Assembly (NCBI GenBank): GCA_947595045.1
Contig: CANQEN010000004.1
Location: 1 to 40,491 of the forward strand
DNA: 40,491 bases
Source of the DNA: an uncultured Bacilli bacterium
GTDB taxonomy: Bacteria; Bacillota_I; Bacilli_A; RF39; UBA660
Direction: 5' to 3'
The notes under the pieces are model-generated. The model did no database searches and was not told the DNA's origin. It saw only the letters and a program-made list of their open reading frames with translations. Position 1 is the first letter of the stretch. Each line of letters opens with the position of its first letter. This document shows positions 19,905 through 30,418 of this stretch, piece by piece. Position numbers and translations under genes: made by a program.

Positions 19905-20778
19905 ATGAGTTCAAATAATAAAAGCATATTAAAATATTTTACTAATAATGCGTTAGACATTTAATGCGTTAGACATTTACATTTTTTTAAGAGATTATTA
20001 TGGAATATCGGAGTCATATTTTAATGGCAATAAAATAACTCATAAAGATATAAAAATTTTATTTCCTGATTTAAAACGAATTGATTTTGATATGACATTA
20101 AAAGAAAGGGATTTGTTATGCCGTGGAGAGATTATTATGGTTAAAGATTCATTTGGTAATTGTGCTCCATATTCTAAACCTATTCATATGTCATACGATG
20201 CTGATAATGATTTTATTGCTAGAGTAATAAATACAATTATTCAATATCAAGAAGAAGAAAATGAGTGTTGTATCGTTATTCCAAGAAACGATATTCTAAA
20301 TGTTGATTTTAATCCAATAGAAGAAAAATTTTTTACTGTTGATTTTGAAAAATTAGAGGGTGTTAATACTGGAACTTTAAATGATTTGTTAAATGATATA
20401 ACTTTGTTATCGAAAAAATTTGATTTTATTTTTATAACTGTTGAAAAACAAAATGGTGTTTCTCTTTTTATTGATGGAGAATCTAAATATAATTGTACAT
20501 TGAACAATGTAAAGCTGATTTTAATAGAAGAAAAAATATTATTTAATAAACCTAATCCAAAATTTAATTCAGTTGATGAAGATGAATATTATCCAGATGT
20601 ATATAGTTTGGAAGATTTGAAACTTTATGAATTGTTAAACTTACTTGATAAGTATAAAAGCAAGGATAAAGTATTGTACTGGCGTATTAGACATGAAATA
20701 ACAAGACGTAAAAGTAAGAATAATAAGAAGAAAAAAAAGAAAAAATTTGAATTAAGAAAGGGAGATTTTGATGATTAA
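19905..20778 (+). pseudogene. hypothetical protein gene between T-box and thrS, disrupted by a 16-bp tandem duplication
   Basis: ATG 19905 reads MSSNNKSILKYFTNNALDI then TAA. Removing one copy of AATGCGTTAGACATTT (19947-19962/19963-19978) restores an open frame ...NNALDIYIFLRDYYGISESYFNGNKITHKDIKILFPDLKRIDFDMTLKERDLLCRGEIIM... into ORF 20092-20778. Confidence 0.8.
19947..19978. repeat. exact 16-bp tandem duplication
   Basis: AATGCGTTAGACATTT x2. Confidence 0.98.
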
Positions 20779-22528
20779 TATAAAAGAAAATGCAAGATTA
20801 AATATTTTGAACCATTCATGTGCTCATTTAATGGCTCAGGCTATTAAACATTTATACTCGAATGCTAAATTTTGGGTAGGACCTGTTATAGAAGATGGTT
20901 TTTATTATGATATTGATTTAGGTGATGAAGTAATAAAAGAAGAGGATTTACCTAAAATTGAAAAAGAAATGAAAAAAATAGCTAAAGATGGCAAAAAAAT
21001 TATTCGTCATGAACTTAGTAAAGAAGAAGCTTTAGATATGTTTAAAGATGATCCATATAAAATTGATTTAATAAATAGAATGGATGAAAATGATACCATA
21101 ATATCTTGTTATACTCAAGGTGATTTTACTGATCTTTGTCGAGGCCCTCATGTTGATACTGTTAAATTGTTAAAACATTTTAAACTGTTAAAAATAAGTG
21201 GGGCTTATTGGAAGGGCGATGCTAATAATAAAATGCTTCAAAGAATATATGGTATTTGTTTTGAAAATGAAGCAGATTTAGAGGCCCATCTACAAGAATT
21301 AGAAGAAGCTAAAATGCGTGATCATCGAAAACTAGGTAAAGAATTAGAGTTATTTATGTCAGATGATTTAGTAGGACGTGGTTTACCTATGTTTTTGCCT
21401 AAAGGATATATTGTATGGCAAGAATTAGAAAATTATATAAAAAATAAAGAAAGGCAATTAGGGTATCAACATGTTATGACACCTTGTGTTGGAAATGTAG
21501 AATTATATAAGACGAGTGGGCATTGGGATCATTATAAAGATAATATGTTTCCAGCTATGGAAGTTGATGGTGAAGCATTTGTTTTAAGGCCAATGAATTG
21601 TCCACATCATATGATGATATATGCTAATAAATTGCATTCATATAAAGATTTGCCAATTAGAATAGGAGAAATAGCTCATGATTTTAGGTATGAAGCTAGT
21701 GGTGCTATAAAAGGAATTGAGCGTGGTCGCCATTTTTGTCAAAATGATGCTCATTTATTTGTTACACCAGAACAAATTAAGGATGAATTTAAAAATGTTG
21801 TAGATTTGATATTTGATGTATATAAAGATTTTAATATTATTGATTATCGTTTGGTGTTATCATTGCGTGATCCTGATGATAAAGAAAAATATCATCCTGA
21901 TGATGCAATGTGGGATAAAGCCGAAAATGAGTTACGTGAAGTTTTAAATGATTTAGGAATGGAATATACAGAAGAAATTGGTGAGGCTGCTTTCTATGGA
22001 CCAAAATTAGATGTAAATGTTAAGCCAGCAGTAGGAAATGAATATACTTTATCAACGTGTCAATTAGATTTTTGTTTGCCGGCAAAATTTGATTTAAAAT
22101 ATGTTGACTCTGATGGTATAAAAAAGACACCAGTTGTATTACATCGAGCTATTTTAGGGTCACTTGATCGTTTTATGGCTTATATAATTGAGGAAACAAA
22201 AGGCAACTTACCTCTTTGGTTAGCACCAGTTCAAGTAAATATTATTCCTGTTAATAATGAATATCATTTAGAGTATGCTACTGCTATAAAAACATTATTA
22301 GAACAAAATAATATTAGAGTAGAACTTGATGATCGAGATGAAAAATTAAGTTATAAAATGCGTGAAAGTCAAACTAAAAAAATACCATTTACTTTAATTT
22401 TAGGTGATAGAGAAAAAGAAAATAATGAGATAAGTTATCGAATACATGGTAGTAGAGATACTATTAATCTTGATAGACAAGCCTTTATTGATATGTTAAA
22501 TAATAAAATAATAAAAAAAGAATTTTAA
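20771..22528 (+). CDS. thrS: threonyl-tRNA synthetase
   Basis: HSCAHLMAQAIKHLY, MNCPHHMMIY, RYEASGAIKGIERGRHFCQNDAHLF; apparently lacks an N-terminal TGS domain. Confidence 0.96.
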   Translation: MINIKENARLNILNHSCAHLMAQAIKHLYSNAKFWVGPVIEDGFYYDIDLGDEVIKEEDLPKIEKEMKKIAKDGKKIIRHELSKEEALDMFKDDPYKIDLINRMDENDTIISCYTQGDFTDLCRGPHVDTVKLLKHFKLLKISGAYWKGDANNKMLQRIYGICFENEADLEAHLQELEEAKMRDHRKLGKELELFMSDDLVGRGLPMFLPKGYIVWQELENYIKNKERQLGYQHVMTPCVGNVELYKTSGHWDHYKDNMFPAMEVDGEAFVLRPMNCPHHMMIYANKLHSYKDLPIRIGEIAHDFRYEASGAIKGIERGRHFCQNDAHLFVTPEQIKDEFKNVVDLIFDVYKDFNIIDYRLVLSLRDPDDKEKYHPDDAMWDKAENELREVLNDLGMEYTEEIGEAAFYGPKLDVNVKPAVGNEYTLSTCQLDFCLPAKFDLKYVDSDGIKKTPVVLHRAILGSLDRFMAYIIEETKGNLPLWLAPVQVNIIPVNNEYHLEYATAIKTLLEQNNIRVELDDRDEKLSYKMRESQTKKIPFTLILGDREKENNEISYRIHGSRDTINLDRQAFIDMLNNKIIKKEF

Positions 22529-22625
22529 TTGATTGTATTTAAAATTCTTTTTCTTGTTTTATTTTTGCATATTTTGATAATTTATAGTATAATGATCTTA
22601 GTGGTAATAAAGATAGGAGGTCTTT

Positions 22626-23222
22626 ATGGAAACAGGTAAGACAAGAGAACCAATTAATTTTGCTTCATTATTTATATCTGTAATAGCACTTATTTTAGGT
22701 ATAGTATTATTAGTTAATAGTTCAGATAGTATTTTTAAAATAATTGGTTATATGACTAGTGGTATATTGTTAATATTAGGTCTTATTAAGATAATTATTT
22801 ATTTTAAAAGGAGAGAATCATTTGGTGATATAGCTTCTGGTATATTATGGATGATATTAGGAGGATTAATTTATTTATTTCCCCAATCTGTTTCTATAGG
22901 ACTTAGTATTATGATTGGTGGTTTAGTTTTATTTAATGGTATAAATCGTCTTATTCTAGGTATTGTTGTACGCAGTATTGATAATAATGGATCTAAGGTT
23001 TTTATTATTGATTCTATATTATTAATTATAGTTGGATTTATTATTATTACACAGCGATTTCTAAATTTAATAGGCTTATTTTTAATTATATATGCCATAT
23101 CTGAATTAGTAAGTTATATTTACTATACAACACAACATAAAGATTATTCAGAAGTTTTAAATAAAAAAGTATCAAAAGAAGTAAAAAAAGCAGAAGCTAA
23201 AGATGCTGTTATTGAAGAATAA
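22626..23222 (+). CDS. DUF308/HdeD-like membrane protein
   Basis: Six-TM protein with repeated GIL...GGLIYLFP / GGLVLFNGINRLI segments. Confidence 0.7.
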   Translation: METGKTREPINFASLFISVIALILGIVLLVNSSDSIFKIIGYMTSGILLILGLIKIIIYFKRRESFGDIASGILWMILGGLIYLFPQSVSIGLSIMIGGLVLFNGINRLILGIVVRSIDNNGSKVFIIDSILLIIVGFIIITQRFLNLIGLFLIIYAISELVSYIYYTTQHKDYSEVLNKKVSKEVKKAEAKDAVIEE

Positions 23223-23307
23223 AAAAAGATTATTTAGCTGAAGTTGTCAATAAAAAGTATACACTTTTATCTTACAATTTCATATTTATATATAATCTTT
23301 TTTTATT
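23218..23307. terminator. bidirectional terminator between convergent genes
   Basis: Perfect 16-bp inverted repeat AATAAAAAAAGATTAT ... ATAATCTTTTTTTATT with a further nested hairpin. Confidence 0.7.
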
Positions 23308-25261
23308 CTTGTATTTTAATAGTTGGAACTGAGTCGTCTAATGAACTAGCATTGTATGTTGGTTCTGTTCCTTTAATATAGTAAAACATAGTAGCATTTT
23401 TAGTATTAGTATCAGCAATATGACCGGTGATAGGGTCTACTAATGTACCTACTACATTATTAGGTAAAGTATACCAACCATCATCATCTTTATCTGCCAT
23501 ATAAGCTTCAGCTACATCACGCCAGATATATTTAATAGCTTTACCATCACTTACATCACTATCTCGATTATCATCATAGCCACTCCAAATCCCAATAACA
23601 ATATCTTTATTGTAACCAAAAATTAAATGATCGGTATCAGTAGTACCTGTTTTAATTGCATACTTATGAGTTAGAGAACTAGTTAAATCATAGCAAGTAG
23701 GATAATTGTAATCAATAAAATTATAATTATAGGTACTAGTTAATAGTTCATTCATAATGTAAACTATACTTTTATTTAGCACATTTTCAGTATCATCTTT
23801 GTTTTCATATAAGATATTACCATTCATATCTTCAACTTTTTTTATCAATTTAGGCGTTACTTTATTACCTTCATTAGCAAAAGCAGCATAAGCTCTAGTC
23901 ATTTCTGTTAAACCAATTTCTTCACTGCCTAATGCTAATGATGGTATGGCACTTAAATGAGTATCAATACCCACTCTTTTAGCCATATCAACTAGGGATT
24001 CTTCACCTAAAAATAAATGTGTTTTAACGGCATAAATATTATCGCTATAAGCAATAGCAGCAGCCATAGATATCTCTTTATCAGCATATTTATTACTATA
24101 ATTAGTTGGACTATAAGTTTTATTTTCTGAGAAGACAAAAGTTGTTTTTTCACTAGTAAATGTCGATGAAGCTGTAAAACCATTTTCCAAGGCCGAGTAA
24201 TATAAAAAGGGTTTCAAAGTAGAACCAACTTGTCGCTTCATTTGAGTGGCTCTGTTATATTGACTTTTAGAATAATCTTTACCACCAGTTAAAGCCAAAA
24301 TGTGGCCGGTATTAGGATCCATAACAATAGAAGCTACCTCAATATCTTCGTTTTCAACATTATTTTTAATAGCTTCTTCTAGTGACTTTTGAACATTTGT
24401 ATCAAGATAAGTGTATATTTTTAATCCTCCTGTTTCTAAAAAGGAGTTAGGAATATTATCAATTTCATTCAATTCTTCTAATACAGCATCTTCATAATAC
24501 ATAACTGTATTATTGCTATTTTCATTTAAGGCTCCATGATAAGTTAATTCTACATTAAGTGCTTCTTCCATTTCATTTTCACTGATAAATTTGTTATTAA
24601 CCATAGCTTCTAAGATTAGCTTTTGTCTTTTTTTTGCATTTTTGGGATTAGCAATTGGCGAATAGTTAGATGGTGATTTAGGAATACCAGCTAAAATACT
24701 TGCTTCAGCTAAAGTTAATTCACTAGCACTTTTATTAAAATAATAATGACTAGCATTTTCAATGCCATATATTCCTCCATAATTAATTGTGTTTAAATAT
24801 GATTCTAATATTTTATCTTTAGAGTATTGAGATTCTAACTGTATAGTTAACCAAGCTTCCTTAATTTTTCTTTTCCATGTCTTATCAAAATCAAGAAATA
24901 AATTTTTAGCTAATTGCTGCGTAATAGTCGATGCTCCTTGGAGTGTTTTTCTGTTAGTAATATTAACATATAGTGATTTTAAAATACGTGGATAGTCAAA
25001 ACCACTATGATGATAGAAGTTTTTATCTTCAATAGCTAAAGTAGCATTAATTAAGTTAGGTGAAATATCATCTAAATTATCCCATTTATTATTTAAATCT
25101 TCAACTAAAGTATCATTAATATCATAGATATAATATTGATTAGCACTATCAATTGATAATTTAGTATTGTATTTAGCATATAAATATAATCCAAAGTAAA
25201 TAATAAGAAAAATGGCTATGATAATCCCTAATATTATTACTATTTTTTTAAACTTTTTCAT
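23303..25261 (-). CDS. class A penicillin-binding protein (PBP1A family)
   Basis: LAIEDKNFYHHSGFDYPRI, GASTITQQLAKNLFL, transpeptidase KRQVGSTLKPFLYYSALE and KTGTTDTDH. Confidence 0.95.
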   Translation of the reverse strand: MKKFKKIVIILGIIIAIFLIIYFGLYLYAKYNTKLSIDSANQYYIYDINDTLVEDLNNKWDNLDDISPNLINATLAIEDKNFYHHSGFDYPRILKSLYVNITNRKTLQGASTITQQLAKNLFLDFDKTWKRKIKEAWLTIQLESQYSKDKILESYLNTINYGGIYGIENASHYYFNKSASELTLAEASILAGIPKSPSNYSPIANPKNAKKRQKLILEAMVNNKFISENEMEEALNVELTYHGALNENSNNTVMYYEDAVLEELNEIDNIPNSFLETGGLKIYTYLDTNVQKSLEEAIKNNVENEDIEVASIVMDPNTGHILALTGGKDYSKSQYNRATQMKRQVGSTLKPFLYYSALENGFTASSTFTSEKTTFVFSENKTYSPTNYSNKYADKEISMAAAIAYSDNIYAVKTHLFLGEESLVDMAKRVGIDTHLSAIPSLALGSEEIGLTEMTRAYAAFANEGNKVTPKLIKKVEDMNGNILYENKDDTENVLNKSIVYIMNELLTSTYNYNFIDYNYPTCYDLTSSLTHKYAIKTGTTDTDHLIFGYNKDIVIGIWSGYDDNRDSDVSDGKAIKYIWRDVAEAYMADKDDDGWYTLPNNVVGTLVDPITGHIADTNTKNATMFYYIKGTEPTYNASSLDDSVPTIKIQE

Positions 25262-25358
25262 TGTATCACCTAGTTCTAATTTTATTATTAGAAAAAAAAT
25301 AGAAAATATGAGTGCAATTTAAAAGAAAGTATGCTATAATGTTTGGGAGTTGATGCAT

Positions 25359-25700
25359 ATGAGTAAAATAAGTATTAAAGCATATCAAAAAAATAGCTTA
25401 GATGAATATACTTATGAAGGTTATGCTATTAAGAGTAAAAATCGTTTAATTTATAATGATAATGGTATTAAAACAATAGTAGAATATTTAAAAGATCAAT
25501 TAATAATTACACGGTTATCATCTGAATATAAGATTAAATTAATTTTAAATTTAAATAGTATGACTGAAGCTATTTGTACGTATCAACATATAACATTTAA
25601 GATACCTATTAAAACAGTTATTTTAAATGTTACACCATATAAAATAGAAACTCATTATTTTATTGATAAAGAATTTTATGAATATATTCTTGAATATTAA
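25359..25700 (+). CDS. DUF1934-family beta-barrel protein
   Basis: Position upstream of argS and beta-rich composition. Confidence 0.65.
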   Translation: MSKISIKAYQKNSLDEYTYEGYAIKSKNRLIYNDNGIKTIVEYLKDQLIITRLSSEYKIKLILNLNSMTEAICTYQHITFKIPIKTVILNVTPYKIETHYFIDKEFYEYILEY

Positions 25701-25710
25701 GGAGAATAGT

Positions 25711-27408
25711 ATGATTATAAATATATTAAGTGAGCTTTTAAGTCAATTTACTATTAAACTTGGTTATGGCGAGGTAAGAGTAATTGTATCTAATCGACCT
25801 GATCTATGTGATTATCAATGTGATGATGTATTTAGATTAGCTAAATTAAATCATAAAAATCCTCAAATTATTGGTGAGGAAATTGTTAATGCTATATTAG
25901 ATGATAGTGATTATTATAAATATTTTTCCAAAGTTGAATTTATAAAACCTGGGTTTATTAATTTAACATTGAATGATGCTTTTATTTGTAGTATTTTAAA
26001 TAATATGTCACTGGCTAATCATTTTGGTTTAATTAAACCTAAAAAAGTCGAACTATTTTTCTTAGATTATGGTGGTCCTAATATTGCTAAACCCTTACAT
26101 GTAGGTCATATGAGAACGGCTATTGTTGGAGAATCAATTAAACGGATTATTCAATATATGGGTCATAAAACAATTAGTGATATTCATTTAGGGGATTATG
26201 GTTTACAAATAGGGCAAGTTATATATGGAATTATTCAAGAAGATATAGCATATGAAGATATAGATATTCATGTGTTGGATCAAATATATCCTAAAATGAG
26301 TGCTTTATGTAAAGAAAATGATGAAATAAAAGAAAAATGTGCTAGTATTACTAAAGAGTTACAAGATGGTAATGAAAAATATCAAATTTTATGGCATAAA
26401 ATATTAGATGTATCACTAAAAGATATAAAAAAGGTATATAAATATTTATCCGTTGATTTTGATTTGTGGCTAGGAGAAAGTGATGCTTATCCCCATATTC
26501 CTTTAACAGAGTCTATTTTAAATAAACAGGGCTTAACCCAAATTAGTAATGGTGCTACTATTGTACCAGTTACTAGAGAAGATGATCAAAAAGAATTACC
26601 ACCGTTACTTTTTAAAAAAGCTAATGGGGCATATCTTTATGCTTCTACTGATTTAGCTACTATTGTAGATAGAGTTAATAAATATAATCCTGATCATATT
26701 TTATATATTACAGATAGCAGACAATCACTTCATTTTGAACAAGTATTTAGAACTTGCCAATTAGCTAATATCATTTCCTATCAATCATTAGAACATTTAG
26801 GATATGGTACTGTTAATGGTTTAGATGGAAAACCATATAAAACACGAAGTGGTGATACACCTAAATTGCAAGATTTATTTAAACAAGCTAAAGAAGTATT
26901 AATTGATAAAAAAGAAACTAATCAAGATATGAGTGATGATGATATTGATAAAATAGTTAATGCTATTTTGAAATTTGCTGATTTACAAAATAATAGAGAA
27001 CGTGACTATATTTTTGATATTAGTAAATTTTCTTCTGTGGTAGGAAAAACAGGACCTTATATTTTGTATACTTATCTTAGAATTAATAAAATTATTAATA
27101 ATGAGACTATGCCTGACATATCTATTAGTGATAACATTTATAATGAATACGATCGTAAATTACGATTAGCCATGTTAAATATGCCATTAGCGCTTAATAA
27201 TGCTTTTATTAATCGTATGCCTCATTATATAGCAGAATATGTATATAATTTATGTGTTCTTTTAAATGCTTTTTATCAAAATAATCATATTCATGGTATA
27301 GATGATAAACAAAAATTAAAAGATTGGCTTAGTATTTTAATCAAGGCTAATCAAATGATAAAAGAATTATTATCTTTATTAGTAATTGAAATACCTACGG
27401 TTATGTAG
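25711..27408 (+). CDS. argS: arginyl-tRNA synthetase
   Basis: DYGGPNIAKPLHVGHMRTAIVGESIKRI, KTRSGDTPKL. Start at 25711 after AAGGAGAATAGT. Confidence 0.95.
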   Translation: MIINILSELLSQFTIKLGYGEVRVIVSNRPDLCDYQCDDVFRLAKLNHKNPQIIGEEIVNAILDDSDYYKYFSKVEFIKPGFINLTLNDAFICSILNNMSLANHFGLIKPKKVELFFLDYGGPNIAKPLHVGHMRTAIVGESIKRIIQYMGHKTISDIHLGDYGLQIGQVIYGIIQEDIAYEDIDIHVLDQIYPKMSALCKENDEIKEKCASITKELQDGNEKYQILWHKILDVSLKDIKKVYKYLSVDFDLWLGESDAYPHIPLTESILNKQGLTQISNGATIVPVTREDDQKELPPLLFKKANGAYLYASTDLATIVDRVNKYNPDHILYITDSRQSLHFEQVFRTCQLANIISYQSLEHLGYGTVNGLDGKPYKTRSGDTPKLQDLFKQAKEVLIDKKETNQDMSDDDIDKIVNAILKFADLQNNRERDYIFDISKFSSVVGKTGPYILYTYLRINKIINNETMPDISISDNIYNEYDRKLRLAMLNMPLALNNAFINRMPHYIAEYVYNLCVLLNAFYQNNHIHGIDDKQKLKDWLSILIKANQMIKELLSLLVIEIPTVM

Positions 27409-27428
27409 ATTTTATAGGAGGAATAAAA

Positions 27429-27866
27429 ATGAAATTAAAAAATATGAGACAAGAAGAATTAGAATTACTTTCTTATACAGATCTAACAGAACTTATTTTA
27501 GCTGAAAATAATAAACCAATGAATACACCAGCTATTTTTAAGAAAATATGTGAACTATTGGAATTTAATGATGAAGATTATAACTCCAAAATAGGGGATT
27601 TTTATACATCACTTACTACAGATAAACGCTTTTTATTATTAGATAGTGCAGAATGGGATTTAAGAGATCGTCATGCTGTTAAAATTGAGTTTGATAATGA
27701 AGAAGAAGAGGATGACGTTGATGAAGAACCTGATGAAGAAGTAAGTACTGATGAAAATGAAGTAGATGATATAGAAGAAGCTATTGAAGATGATGATTTA
27801 GATGATGATAATGATATTGATGAGTTAGCTATTTTAGATGATTCAGAATTAGAGGAAGATAGCTAG
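27429..27866 (+). CDS. rpoE: RNA polymerase delta subunit
   Basis: N-terminal HARE-HTH-like domain and highly acidic C-terminal tail. Confidence 0.85.
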   Translation: MKLKNMRQEELELLSYTDLTELILAENNKPMNTPAIFKKICELLEFNDEDYNSKIGDFYTSLTTDKRFLLLDSAEWDLRDRHAVKIEFDNEEEEDDVDEEPDEEVSTDENEVDDIEEAIEDDDLDDDNDIDELAILDDSELEEDS

Positions 27867-27868
27867 GC

Positions 27869-27897
27869 TTGACTAAATAGTTAAAATATATTAAAAT
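27869..27897 (+). promoter_or_regulatory. promoter of glyQS
   Basis: TTGACT-17 bp-TAAAAT. Confidence 0.6.
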
Positions 27898-27903
27898 TGA
27901 TTT

Positions 27904-28010
27904 TATCAATGTGATGACAGGCTTGGAAACCTCGAGCAATATATAAAGAGTGATTCTTCTAGAATAAATAGGGTGGAACCACGGGTAATACTCGTCCCTA
28001 TATATTTTAG
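27904..28010 (+). promoter_or_regulatory. T-box leader, glycyl, unusually short
   Basis: CTCGAGCAAT linker, stem III-like ATTCT-tct-AGAAT, T-box AGGGTGGAACCACGGG (27970-27985), terminator ACGGGTAATACTCGTCCCTAT. Bulge UGGA complements UCCA of the tRNA-Gly at 5349-5422. Confidence 0.85.
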
Positions 28011-28067
28011 AAGTTTTTTATTTATAAGTAGTCACTTTGAATATAATTAGAAAAGGAGAGTTTATTT

Positions 28068-29438
28068 ATGGAAAGTTTATCAATGGAAGGATTAGTTAAT
28101 TTATGCAAACAGTATGGTTTTATATATCAAGGTAGTGAAATATATGGAGGACTTGCTAATACATGGGATTATGGACCATTAGGTAGTAGATTAAAAAATA
28201 ATATTAAAGATGCTTGGCGTAAACGTTTTATTCAAGAGAGATCTAATGCTTATGAATTAGATGCTGATATTTTAATGCATCCAAAAGTTTGGGAAGCGTC
28301 AGGACACGTAGAGTCATTTGCTGATCCATTACTAGATTGTAAGGAATGTAAAACACGTCATAGAGCTGATAATTTAATTAATGATTATTCTAATAGTTCT
28401 ATTGGAGATGCAATGACTAATGAAGAGATGGTAACTTATATTAAAGATAATAAAGTACCATGCCCAAAATGTGGCAAATGTAATTTTACTGATATTAGGC
28501 AATTTAAACTTATGTTTGAAACATATCGTGGTGTGACTCAAGATGATAAAAGTATAGTTTATTTGCGTCCTGAGAATGCTCAGGGTGAATATGTTAATTT
28601 TTTAAATGTTCAACGTAGTATGCGAGCTAAATTACCATTTTCTATCGGTCAAATTGGTAAAGCATTTAGAAATGAAATAACACCTGGTAATTTTACATTT
28701 AGGACTATTGAATTTGAACAAATGGAATATCAGACTTTCTGTAAAGAAGGTCAGGATATGGAACTTTATGAGTATTTTAAACAGTATGGGAAACAATTTT
28801 ATATTGATTTAGGATTACCAGAAGAAAAATTAAGGTTTCATGACCATGAAAAATTAGCACATTATGCTAAATCAGCTTGTGATATAGAATATGAGTTTCC
28901 ATTTGGTTGGGGTGAAATAAATGGAACTCATAATCGAACAAATTTTGATTTAACTAGACATCAACAATATAGTGGAAAGAGTCAAGAATATCTAGATCCT
29001 GATACAAATGGAAAATATATTCCTTATATTATTGAATCAACATATGGTTTGGATAGGACTGTTCTAGCTATTTTATTTGATGCATATCATAAAGATGAAT
29101 TAGAAGATGGGACTGAAAGAGAAGTATTGAGTTTACATCCTTACTTAGCCCCATATAAAGTAGCCGTTTTACCATTAGTAAAAAAATATCATAATGATAA
29201 AGCTTTAGCAATATATCATGATTTGCAAAAATGTTTTATGGTACAATATGATGAAACTGGTAATATTGGAAAAAGATATCGTAGACAAGATGTAATTGGA
29301 ACACCATTTTGTATTACTGTCGATGATGATACTTTAAATAATAATACAGTAACAATTAGATTTAGGGATACAATGGAACAAATCGTCTTACCGATTGATG
29401 AAATAGTAAAATATATTGAAGAGCGCATTAAATTTTAA
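28068..29438 (+). CDS. glyQS: glycyl-tRNA synthetase, single-chain type
   Basis: CKQYGFIYQGSEIYGGLANTWDYGPLGSRLKNNIK, RPENAQGEYVNF, GKAFRNEITPGNFTFRTIEFEQME. Confidence 0.96.
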   Translation: MESLSMEGLVNLCKQYGFIYQGSEIYGGLANTWDYGPLGSRLKNNIKDAWRKRFIQERSNAYELDADILMHPKVWEASGHVESFADPLLDCKECKTRHRADNLINDYSNSSIGDAMTNEEMVTYIKDNKVPCPKCGKCNFTDIRQFKLMFETYRGVTQDDKSIVYLRPENAQGEYVNFLNVQRSMRAKLPFSIGQIGKAFRNEITPGNFTFRTIEFEQMEYQTFCKEGQDMELYEYFKQYGKQFYIDLGLPEEKLRFHDHEKLAHYAKSACDIEYEFPFGWGEINGTHNRTNFDLTRHQQYSGKSQEYLDPDTNGKYIPYIIESTYGLDRTVLAILFDAYHKDELEDGTEREVLSLHPYLAPYKVAVLPLVKKYHNDKALAIYHDLQKCFMVQYDETGNIGKRYRRQDVIGTPFCITVDDDTLNNNTVTIRFRDTMEQIVLPIDEIVKYIEERIKF

Positions 29439-29443
29439 TAATA

Positions 29444-29481
29444 AATTAAAAAGTGGGCATAATTGTACTCACTTTTTAATT
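29444..29481 (+). terminator. intrinsic terminator after glyQS
   Basis: AATTAAAAAGTGGG...CTCACTTTTTAATT. Confidence 0.6.
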
Positions 29482-29524
29482 GCCTTTTATAATGATAATG
29501 TATTATAATAAGAATGGTGATAAT

Positions 29525-30418
29525 ATGAAGGTATTGTGCATTGGTAATGCTGCTTTTGATATTACTACTCCTGTTGATCAATATCCTATTGAAAATAGTA
29601 AGAATAGAGTTCAGGAACGTATTGAATGTGGTGGTGGACCAGCTGGTAATGCTGCTTATTTGTTAGGTAAGTGGGGGATTGATACTTATTTTGCTGGTGT
29701 AGTAGGTAATGATTATTATGGTAATCAAATAATTAAAGAATATCAAGAGGTTAATGTGAATATTGATTATTTAGAGGTCCGTGATGATCATATTACTCCA
29801 TCTAGTTATATTATTTGTAATCGTATTAATGGTTCGAGAACAATACTTACTTATCGACCTAATAGTCTAAATATGAATGTAGTTGATATTAATATTAAAC
29901 CTGATATTATTTTATTAGATGGTCAAGAATATGAGATGTCAAAAAAGGTATTAACTGATAATCCTCATGCTATAAGTATTATTGATGCAGGACGTGATAA
30001 AAAAGAGGTAGTGGCTTTGTGCTATATGGTAGATTATGTCGTATGTTCATTAGCATTCTCTGAAGCTGTAAGTCATATAAAGATTATAGATAATGACAGT
30101 TTAAGTAAAGCATTAAAGTATTTAACAAATACATTTCATAATAAAGTTATAATTACTTTGGAGGATAAAGGTTGTGCTTATTATGAAAATAATAAGATGA
30201 TAATTATTCCAACGATTAAAGTTAAAACGGTTGATTCTACTGGTGCTGGAGATATTTTTCATGGAGCTTTTGTTTATGGGTTAACTAAAAAATGGCCATT
30301 ATCTAAAATATTACGTTTTGCTAATATAGCTGGTGCCATGTCGGTAACTAGAATTGGTGGTCGTAATTCTATTTTTACTTTGCAAGAAATGGAAGAAGTA
30401 TTTAATGAATTTGAATGA
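29525..30418 (+). CDS. PfkB/ribokinase-family carbohydrate kinase
   Basis: GGGPAGNAAYLLGKWG and DSTGAGDIFHGAFVYGL. Confidence 0.92.
   Translation: MKVLCIGNAAFDITTPVDQYPIENSKNRVQERIECGGGPAGNAAYLLGKWGIDTYFAGVVGNDYYGNQIIKEYQEVNVNIDYLEVRDDHITPSSYIICNRINGSRTILTYRPNSLNMNVVDINIKPDIILLDGQEYEMSKKVLTDNPHAISIIDAGRDKKEVVALCYMVDYVVCSLAFSEAVSHIKIIDNDSLSKALKYLTNTFHNKVIITLEDKGCAYYENNKMIIIPTIKVKTVDSTGAGDIFHGAFVYGLTKKWPLSKILRFANIAGAMSVTRIGGRNSIFTLQEMEEVFNEFE

Noticed and set aside
27700-27866. Low-complexity Asp/Glu-rich repeat
   Set aside because: It is the normal acidic tail of the RNA polymerase delta subunit.
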